Both the position numbers and the translations under genes were made by a program. DNA of 64,000 bases from Glandiceps talaboti. Its lineage: Eukaryota > Hemichordata > Enteropneusta > Spengelidae. Each line of letters begins with the position of its first letter. The first letter of the stretch is position 1. Location of the stretch: NCBI RefSeq assembly GCF_964340395.1, contig NC_135564.1, positions 17,924,431 through 17,988,430 of the forward strand. The letters are read 5' to 3'. The notes under the pieces are model-generated. The model saw only the letters and a list, made by a program, of their open reading frames with translations, had not been told where the DNA came from and searched no databases. This document shows positions 50,501 through 62,300 of this stretch, one piece after another.

Positions 50501-53500
50501 ACACCTAGCACATAAACAAACTCTTTTCACTTTGTTTAGATATTGACTACAGATATATTCTGTGTATATTATTGTGTCACACAAACGCATAGTGGCAACT
50601 AATTTTTAATGTACCATCTCGTGTTATGTTTTTTAGGTGAATATGCAGGATTTCCAGGTTGTGGTTTACTGCGTCTACACAGTACATACAGACATGATTT
50701 AAAAATCTATGCCTCAGATGAAGGTAGAGTCCAGATGACAGCAGCTGCATTTACTAAGGTAAGATGACCAATATCTAAGGTACCTTTATGATGTACAAAA
50801 AGTAAACAGTTATGCATTTACTAACTATCTTGTGATTGGTTCAAATCTGATCAGTGCACACTATTTGTGATATCATTTTCGAATGGTACACAATCTCTAT
50901 GATGTAATAGAAATAGCTACACTATCTATATCATAGAAACAAGTATAAACTATTTGTGATGTCATTATGAATAGTACACAATGTTTATGATGTCATAGCA
51001 GTGAGTGCACTATATTCATGATGTCACTGGGAATGAATGCAAAATATTTGTGATGTCACAATGAGTAGAAAATTATAAAATGTTAATTTTTAGTCCAAGG
51101 ATAACAATATTTGTTTTCCATTCTTGACAATCAGGGTATGTTAGCATTGGAAGGAGAACTGACTCCTATCCTGGTACAAATGGTGAAGAGTGCACACACC
51201 AATGGATTGTTAGACTTTGACAAGGATTCACTATCAGTCCAAGCAAAGTAAGTATTAAAACACTTCATCTGTATGGTAGTTTGTTATATATGTAAACAAA
51301 TTTCTTTTTAATAGAAAACTTGCTTAGGTTTTCAAAACTGAAGATAAATGTCTATTTTGTATAATTTGACGTATCCTGGCACTTTGTCAATATTCAATAT
51401 TCATGATGTCATAAAGTGGTGCACAATATTCATGATGTCATAGAGTAGTGCACAATATTCATGATGTCATAGAGTGGTGCACAATATTCATGATGTCATA
51501 GTAGAAATGTCATAAATCTTCTTTGAGATTTAGAATGCTGACAATGCCCAGATAGACAGTAAAGCAATTCTGTAACCAATGGTTATGTATTGTGTTGTTG
51601 ACAGGGTAAAACAGAAGTTGTCGGAACTGATGAGGCTAGACAAGGTATTCTCAGAAGGTAGCATGGAAGAGGTAGTCTACATTACTTTATATATTTATTT
51701 CATTTTATCAATCAATTAATTCAATCAATCAATCAATCAATCAAAAGAATTTGTATAGTACCAAAATCCAATATGACTTATTTTGGTCCTTCAGTGTGGA
51801 CTGCCAAATGGTCTCTAGGAATGGGATTTGTGTCTGTGTGTCTGTTGCGATCTGTCTGTCTGTCTGCCTGTCTCTGTCTGTCTGTCTCTGTCTGTCTGTC
51901 TGTCTGTCTGTGCTTGAATCTCTGCATACTTCTGACTTCTGAAATTCTATATTATTAGCTGACCACCAAAGGTCTCTGGTTTTAAAAGTGCTGGAAGTCT
52001 TTAAATAATGCCTAACAAAACCCTTTCTTATGTATACAAACTATGTAAATGATTGGTAGTGTAATTCTTGACTTTTAAAAATTTCATTATGGAATCGTTT
52101 GTTTCAGTGTTTTCTTCCATCAACTACAAAAGTGACATATTTTCCTTCAATCTGCTGTTCTCACTGATAAAAAAAACAACCTTTGTAATCTTTCTTTTTT
52201 CTTCAGCTTGCACCAACAGGCAGTAAATCACTGGTGGACTCAATCAGTCTAGTAGGCAACCCAGTGGAGAAATGTGAAAATGTATTTAGGTTGATAAAAT
52301 ATCTTATCCAACAAATAAAGCAGAGAATGGAAGACCCAAAGTACAAAGGTAATGTCTTAATGTCGTGTGTTCAGCTGCAGATTGTGGCTTACCGATGTTT
52401 CTTGTTCAGTTTATTGCTTGTTTAGAAACCTGTGTGTGGGCATTGGACAGTATGCATGGAGTTCTGTTATTATTACATGTGTTTATCCAAAACAACAAAT
52501 TGCCATAAAAAATGAGACTAAGTGATCATGTGCTTTCAGGTAGAATGAATGATCGTGTCCTCATTTGCATATCATTTGCATGCAGGTATGCAATATAATG
52601 TTGTCAGTATTGCACTGCAGTGCAAATACCACTAGTATGTGTGCACTCCGGTGCAAGTAATCTCTGGTACATATGTAATAATATATATTCTTGTTATGTT
52701 TTCAGATACCATGTTATACCATAATGAAACTTTAGATCTGATGTTGAAACGGTGGGCTAAATTAGACAAAGATTTCCAGATGAAGAATGGTCTCTTTGAC
52801 ATTTCAAAAATTCCTGACATTTATGACTGTATAAAATATGACTGCCTTCACAATGGAGCATTGCACTTAGATAAAACTGAAGAATTATATACATATGCAC
52901 AGGCACTGGCTGATATTGTTATACCTCAGGTAAGGCAGATACCTAGATTGTTGACCATTGTGTATAGAGGTATAAGGCAGATGACTAGATTATTGACCTA
53001 TGTGTATAGCGGTATAAGGCAAATAACTAGATTATTGACTGCTTATCTACAGGTATAAGACAGATAACTAGATTATTGACCTGTGTGTATAGGGGTATAA
53101 GGCAGACAACTAGATTATTGACCTGTGTGTATAGAGGTATAAGGCAGACAACTAGATTATTGACCTGTGTATATAGAGGTATAAGGCAGACAACTAGATT
53201 ATTGACCTGTGTGTATAGAGGTATAAGGCAGATAACTAGATTACTGACCTGTGTGTATAGATATCAATATTATTATTGACCCATGACCATATTTTGGCAT
53301 TGGTAACCTGATTATTCACCTGTGACCATATTTGGTCATCAAGAAATAGTCTCTTGACCATATTTGGTCATTATATTAATCTGATCATTACTCTCAACCA
53401 TACACTTTTTGTTTATGCTGTCTATACTAAACATCTGATTCTGACATATTTCTTGTTTTCCATACACAGGAATATGGTATTTCAAGCCAAGAGAAGCTAG

Positions 53501-56131
53501 AAATTGGTGTGGGTATATGTCAACCTTTACTGAGGAAGATACGATCCGATTTACAAAGAAACTTAGAAGATGAAACTGTCCATAGACTAAATCCTAAATA
53601 CACAAATAATGTACTATCACCAGGACGACATGTCAGAACAAGACTGTACTTTACTAGTGAAAGTCTGATACATTCATTACTCAACTGTCTTAGGCTAGGG
53701 GGTCTTTGCAATGTAAGTGTGAAACTAGTGACTATACTTTACTAGTGAAAGTCTGATACATTCATTACTCAACTGTTTGAGGCTAGGGGGTCTTTGCAAT
53801 GTAAGTGTGAAACTAGTGACTATACTTTACTGGTGAAAGTCTGATACATTCATTATTCTGAGGCTAGGGGGTCTTTGCGATGTAGATATGACCGGCAAAA
53901 TCTATTGTGAAAGTTTTTACTTAGACAAACTATATTATAGAAGGTATGCATAGAGGGATAGTCAGATAGTCATAAGTGAAGTTTTGTCAGTATTTGCCTT
54001 GAATGCAGATTCTGTATTTTAAAAAATAGAATATTTCTACAGCTTGACAACTAAAGAATGATTTTTAGAAATACCAGAGATACAAGGAAATATTCTGTGT
54101 AATGTCATTTCCAGTAGCTACCTTCATATTCCTGTGTAACTTTCCATATTTTCACTTCTATTTCTCCAGGAATATGACGAGCAGTGGAAGAGAGCCACTG
54201 AGTATCTAGGAGCTGTCAAAGAATTGAATTATATGACACAGATAGTAATTATGTTGTATGAAGATCCTAATAAAGATCCGGATTCAGATGAGAGATTCCA
54301 TGTAGAGTTACATTTCAGTCCTGGTGCTAAAGGTTATGAGGATGACGACAGTTTCCCAGCTTGCTCCGGATTCAGACCAGGAGCCAGAGATGGAAAGGTA
54401 AGGATAACCAAATACAACTCTGGTAATCCAGCCTTCAGTTTACTAAGATAGGCACAAACTAAATCTATTGTTCTCCGATGTGGTAGATTACACAAGTGGG
54501 GTAATAACGGTTCCTCTGTGTAATCCGCCTGTGATCAATTGTAGTGTAAACATGTCAAGTCCCAAAAGAGTACACTGCACCAAGTTCACAGAACTCTCAA
54601 TAAAACTCTGTGATGCCTCCCACTAACGTCCATTCAATAGCTTATCACTGTTGTATCGTGATAATAGTAGTTTATGATAGTAGTTTATTTCAAATGCTAA
54701 GGCCTCAGCCTGTTGTATCAACGTGTTGCAACAATAGTTTTACTATACTAGTTTATGTTTTTCTTAGAAAACCGAAGGATCAACTACCAGGGTATGTGTT
54801 TGTTTCTCTGCATGTCCACCCATCATCAAATACAGTGGGCACTCACTTAGTTATGCCTCACCAATCTGATTTTGACTAAGTCATGGATGGTATCTGCCAT
54901 AGATAGATGCATTTTATTTTAACAGACTTCCGTGATACTCCATTGTACTTTTTTTGGTGCGATTACATTCACATAAATAAGTCAGTTGTGTAATCAATCT
55001 AACACATGCAGCAATAATGGTCTCAGTTTGTGTCTAGCTTAGTTTGTCAGTAGCTTGCTTTGTGTAGTAACAATTTATCATCCAACTTTTGTCTTTCACC
55101 AGGGTATGGATACTGACTCAGACAGCACTATGTCATCAGACTGTGTTAGTGTCAAATCAGCTGATATAGATGACATGTCATCCCAAGAACCAACTACACT
55201 ATGTGACTTAGCCAGACACAAAGCACGGTTATCGGGTAAGCTAGAAGACCATTCAGGCAATATGTCTAAGCATGGCCTTGGATCTGCTCCCCCATCAACT
55301 TGTCGATCTGGTAGGTTTTAGCTAGAGTATCATAGGGAACATAAGCAATAATAAAAGTTAAAAATAAATATGAAATTTTATTAATTTAGATAGATAAAGA
55401 TTAATTTAATTCTTAGGGTATATACTATTATATTCCAATGTAATGTAGATACTTTTTAGAATTTGTAGATTTAACCTCATTTATAGCTCCAAATTGTAAT
55501 AAGTATAGTAATAAGTATAGTCAGATAGCATGTGGTAGGACAGTTTTAAGACTAGCTAATAAATATATGTGATATATATATAGTATACGTGATTTAAATC
55601 TAAACCTAACACTGAAATATGGAAGCTTAATGAGAACACAGGAGTAGTTTTTGAACCATGTGAGTAAATTTTGGTAAAAAAAACTACTCCCATGATAAAA
55701 ACTATTTGAAAAAACTACTCCATGGTTAAAAAACTATTCCCATGGTTAAAAAACTATCCCCATGAAATAAAAATGACTGTCATGGTAAAACTATAAAAAA
55801 AAAACCTATTCCCATGGTAAAACTTTAAAAAAAACAATACTCCCATGAAATAAAAACTACTCACATAGTTTTAAAAAAACTACTCCTGTGTCCTCATTAA
55901 GCTTCTGTACTGAATAAATATAAACATAGAAAAAAACAAAAAAACTAATATGAACATTTACACAAAAGTTAATGTGCATGATACTAAAGCCCCCCTCCCC
56001 CCCCCCCCCCCCTCTGTGTAGTGTAAGATATTTATACTAAATTAGACTTTAACTTTAGTGTTAACAGTATTTTGTCCATGGCCATCACCTCTGAGACTAC
56101 ATTCTGTGTTCTTCACCAAGTCTATACACAT

Positions 56132-56182
<51 letters not shown>

Positions 56183-56273
56183 TATATGTGCATGCATGCT
56201 CACACACGCACACATACACATGCATATGATGATACATACATACATACATACATACATACATACATACATACAT

Positions 56274-56304
<31 letters not shown>

Positions 56305-59300
56305 TACATACATACATACATACATACATACATACATACATACATACATACACATGTAACAAACACAGACGCACACAACACAACACGACACAGGCCTTGG
56401 TGCCATATTTTTCGAAAACCAAGATAACTTGTGTCTTGTGTATTGTTTGTTTCTAGTTTACTTGTCATTATAGTAGTGTATGTACATGTGTATGTACATG
56501 GTATTGTTTGTTGTACCTGTTATTTTCTACTATGTTGTTGACAGTGTGCACTCTTACAACCAGACCTCTTTGTTAGGAGTCAAAATGATAACAACTGGTA
56601 GGGGATAGGGACCATCAAAGGAAACATTGATAGTGCTTTGGGATAATCACACAATGTCGCACATGCTCAACAAATGAACATCGTTCATTTAGGTCAAACC
56701 CCCCCCCTCCCCTAAATGAACGCTCACAAGTGCGACATCAAACGTTTATATTATGATGTAAACTATAATGAAAGTACTAAACATACCCTTGTTTCTTGTG
56801 TGTTGCCAGATTGAAGAAAATTTTGAAAAAAATTTACTGTTATATAGTTAAATGTGAAGAAAACAGGAATTGTGTACTGATAATGTGTTATTTTGGTCCC
56901 CGAGATGTGATGAAATTGACATGTGTTTGTTTATTTGTTATACATACTGTCAACCTAGATGTTTTCGCCACAATAAGATTTTTGCAATTTTTACATGTTT
57001 CAACTAGTTCTCTCAAAAACTATTTTTTTTATTAATTACTAAGACTGGTGCACTTTATCTTCGTGTTTCTGGTTTCCAGCAAAATAAGCGAAAACAAGTA
57101 TTTAATGAAAATTTCCAGGTTTACAGTATGTGATCTGTGGTATAAATACCCATTTTGCAGTTTGAGTACTGTAACTTGGCTTTTGTGGTGTGATATTTTG
57201 CAATCTGACCACAAAAAATTCACTTGCATCTGCATGTTTTACATGTAATAATGTGATCTATGCATGTCAAACTCTCTCTTTCTTTATTCTGTGTCTTCCC
57301 TTGCTAATCCCTATGGTAAGATTCTGCTTTGACCTTTCACACTGACTTGGTATGAACTTTCACCCTGACTTGCTGCTTTTGATCGCTAACAGGTTCCCAG
57401 GGCAGTTTATTCAGCAAGGAGCTCTTATTTAATGTCTGTAGTAGTAGTCTTCCTGACCTCAAGGCATCGGCAGGTGTAGAAAGAAATTACTCCTATGGAG
57501 TTTTGCCTGGTAAGCTAGACTAGATAGTTATGTATAACATAGAACTAAAACATAGTTAGTATGTACTATAAGAATAAGACAATAGCTGTGTGCCATATTA
57601 TAAAGTCTCAAATACAATCATGTGGCACATTAAGTTAACCAATCACATGAACTTTCAGAATTAGGTTGTATGAGTCACATGAACTCTCATGGTTATAAGT
57701 CATGTATTATGTGCCACATGAATTATCATTGATCATGTACCTCATGAAATGTCAGGAATAATGTGCCACATGAACTGTCATGGATTATGTGCCACATGAA
57801 TTATCACTGCTCATGTACCACATGAAATGTCAGGAATTATGTGGCACATGAATTATCATTGCTCATGTGGCACATGAAGTGTCAGGAATTATGTGCCACA
57901 TGAATTATTCCTGTCCATGTGGCACATGAATTATCACTGCTCATGTGCCACATGAAATGTCAGGAATTATGTGGCACATGAATTATTCATGTTCATGTGG
58001 CACATGAATTATCACTGCTCATGTGCCACATGAAATGTCAGGAATTATGTGCCACATGAATTATACCTGCTTATGTGGCACATGAATTATCACTGCTCAT
58101 GTGCCACATGAAGTGTCATAAAGTACATGTCTCGTGAACTAAATTTGTATGACCTGAACTGAAAGTGTAATAATGTGTCAGTCACATGAGCTTTTTAATG
58201 GGCAACATGAACTCTGATCATGTGTCACAAAACCAACAACAGCAATCAGTTCATGTGCCATGTGATGGGATAAACAATGTGTCACATGAATTGCTAATAC
58301 AGTACATGTAATTAGGTGCTACATATGTTTCTATGAACAATAGTCATGTGCCATATGATGTCAACTTTTACATAAACACAAACATTTTATTAGAGTCACA
58401 TGAGTCATACATTGAGAATTATGAGCAACATAAACCTTTAACCATGTTTCATGTACTATGTGATAATTTACAGGTTTGTACACCAAAGATATAATAAATT
58501 AATAGATTCCTTCAACAAAATATAATGGTTTTTTTAAGAACATTTTTTTTTATCAATATTTTTATATACTAGTATATGCTTCAAGATAGTGCCTTTGATT
58601 TTAGGGATTTATATAACAATCATGATCAAATACAATTTATAAATGTACATGCTGGGAGAGCTTCTATATATTTCTGTGCTATGGCTGGCTCTAACTGTCT
58701 TCTCTCATAACATGCTGCTTCTGTTTCTGCCTTCTATGACATAACTTTGCTCATCAGCTAAAATGGTAGTGTAGTACTAGTATTATGGTGATGTGGGTAA
58801 TTTCAACTCTTGACCCTTGAACCCTGAACCCTAGCAAACTTACCTTATATAGGAGCAGTGTGTCCTCTAAAGCCAATGTGATGTGCACAATTTCTAGTGA
58901 TGCACCAAAATTTGGTGTCCTTCATCTCTTACTATCGGTATGTGGTGACTCACAGGAAATGCCAGTTTTTAACCTTATGACCCACAACAACAAAATTAGT
59001 CTATCATTAGAGGGCACACTGCAGAGGAGATGAATAACAAACAAACACAAGAGTGGCTTTGCAGGAATTCATTAGGTATCCCCATTATTAGACTACTTAG
59101 GATTTCAGACTCTATGTGAAGTAGCCTGTTTACTGTGCTATTGTGTTACATTGATAGCTGTTGGCATACCTCCCAGCCCTCGACAAGATTCACAAGTTTT
59201 GAACCCATTCTGTTTGTTTTATCATTTAAACTTCATATAAATTTATTATCTGGGTTCAAAGTTGAAATTACCCTTACTCGATTATAAATACAATCAAAAT

Positions 59301-62300
59301 CAGTTAACCTGAAACAAAAACATTGTCTGGCTCAACAAAAATCTTACTTTTAAACACTGCTACATTTTATTGTCTGCCTCAAAAGTAAAGTGCTACATTG
59401 TATCATCTAGCTCAACATAAATCTTAGCAACAGAAATATTTGTTGAGCCAGACAATAAATTGTTAGTCTAGTTCCTATATGATGTGTTATGATTACTACA
59501 ATCATCTCCACTAACATATAGGGAAAGTCGTTATTCTAGCACAGAAATCTGTGCTACCGCCACTGGGTGAAGGGTAAATGACGTACGTCAGTAGTAATCC
59601 ATCACACATTGACAGGCAGTTACAATTGATTAGATTCTTCAGACAATTACTCATTAACTGAACTCCACCTCTTCAGTCTGAAACTAAAATCACATGGGGA
59701 CGTGATCTTGTCATCATGTTTATATGAACCACAGTCGGGGGGGGGGGGGGGGTTAGCACATATTTCTGTGTTAGAATAACGACTTTCCCTATACATGAGT
59801 GGAGATGATGATAGTAATCGTAACACGTCGTATAGGAATGAGACTAGTAAAGTGTAGCAGCACTATCATATTAGTAAGATTATTGTTGAAACAGACGATA
59901 GAATGTAGCACAGCACAGACGATGTTTTGTTTCAGATCTCTTGATTTTCATTGTCAATGTCTTAGTGTCTAGAGTGTTATATACGTATAACAAAATAGAA
60001 TTGTATCTTCTATACTTTCTACAGATATATGTCTACAGGTTCCTGGTGAGCATTTTCTCTCTCCGTCACATCAATACTTGTTTCATTTTTAGGTGGCTTT
60101 ACTAACCATTGCAAATACACTACATGCTCATTGGTTTACATTCAAATTAACACCAGGTGTTGGGCTATGTTGTTCATTTCACTACACACTCCCACATTCA
60201 TTTTTTTACCCTACCCCAAGTCTGCCGTCATATCAGTGCTTTGCTTAATGACATACACTTTAGAAAGAATTTTTTTTTTTTTTTTTTTTTTTTTTTTGGG
60301 GGGGGGAGGTGGGAGGGGAAGCAAAACTGTAATGCTGTAGATTTCTTAGAATCCTTTTATGAAAAAGCTTTTCTTGTTTGTGTTTTCATTGACTTTACTA
60401 AATATAGAATGTTACAACTTCTATACTACGTTTTGATCCACCAATTGATCTTGTACAAAAAAACTATGTTTGTAAACAAAGCCATGTGCTATATGTATAC
60501 ATGTTATTCAATGGGCAATTGTTTGGTTTCATGATATTTATGTATTTTCAAACTCCCTTTTATTCCAATATGGCCACTGCCTGAATAACATGAAACCTAT
60601 AACGATGGACTTCACAGTTCATGTCTGTTTTCTTTCCCGTTGTTAAAACAACCATTCACCTGGTGGGAAATAATGTCATTCACGCCCACATCATCCTTCA
60701 AAGTAATTTACTATTCAATTCATATCACAAGATATTAAGACCATGTGAATGTCAAAGCCATTGTGGTGACTACATTATTTATAAATAAATGTATCATTTT
60801 TTAATGTGTTTGAAGGTAAATATTACATTTAGTATTCCAATTGTAATGGTCTAACCAAAATCATGAAAGTTTCAGTCACACTTTCACAAAATATCAGATT
60901 ACCACTACTGTCAACTTCTGTTGAAAATTGATTAAGCTTGGCAGTTACCCTGGGTAAATGATTTTAAAATGTATCATGGGTACTGATTTTATGGGTGTAT
61001 GGAAAGTAAAAGAGTGTCCACTAATGGTGAATCTTTCAGTATAGGATTAATAGCTACCGTACTACTTTATGGCTCTGATTATGTGAAGAGGTCCCCTAGA
61101 CTGGTGAAAATCTGATGACTGCAAGGATTTGATTTGCATTATTTACCATATTTCAACAAAAAGTTAATTTCTTCGATCAGAATGCAACTAACTATTAAGA
61201 TATTTCCAATATTTCTACAGACAGCTTACTTCATTTTGTGAACGAGGTTGTTACCCAACCATGTTTCATATTTAGTTTTGTTCCTTAACTCTGCTATTGT
61301 GTATGGGAGATGTTTGTACATGTATTACATCCTGTGTTGTTGTCTTACTGTCTGTAACTATTCCAACTGTTTGGATAGTAAGGTCATGACAAGTCTCTAA
61401 GGGTGTAGATTGCATCACCCACCATACACAGTATAAGACAACAAGCAAATGTAAAAGACTAGATATGAAATATGGCTTTTAATGTAAAGTCAATTTAGCA
61501 TTTCTTCAATACAGATTTCAGTGAATATATAAAACTCCCACCTTATCACCTACCTTTATAGAACCTACCTTACTGAAAGTTTACCATCTCACTGCTACAT
61601 AGACTGAAAGATCAACCGTTGAGGGCGCTCTTCTAAACCCTTTCCACAAAGTAAGGGCAGGCAGCCCCATGCAACATATTTTACAGTCGAACTGCTACAC
61701 TGCTACATACAAATAATCAATATTGGCATGCCGATGAAAGTTTATAGTTTGGAACAAATAATATTAAAACAGAACATACATTACGACATCCAAAAAGCTA
61801 ATATTCCCAAATATGACACATATTTATAGAAATTTCGTTTCAGGTTACTTAAAAGCATTGAATGTTTTGTTAACTAGTCTAAGTGCCAAGCCAATTATTT
61901 CAGCAGAATCATGTTCACTTGTATAAAAATGTGTGTTATTTTTTTAATGTCATATTTCTTTTGTCATTGTGCCTCATAATTGTCGCTAGTTTTTTTGTGT
62001 TTTCAGTTCCAGTCGTTATTTATGATAGTGTGTAAGATATGACATGTCAGGGCGCCCTCGTGCATCAGCTTTCCTCTCTCACTGAGAGAGTAGGTCGATG
62101 GCCAGTTTTCATTAATTTGTGTTTTAAAATTCTTCATTTCAACAACTTTATTTCCATTGTCTGGCAGATTCATGGATCTCACTCAGGTTTTTCTGCCTAC
62201 TTTTCCAATTTTACAGTCTACTTTTAAAATTAGCTACATCCCTGGTTGCTAACTAATGATTTTCCATTCAACAATAGTAGCCTAGTAACTAATCTGTGTG

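Noticed and set aside
62006-62040. Possible exon after tttcag before B22
   Set aside because: In the needed phase a TAA follows within ten codons.
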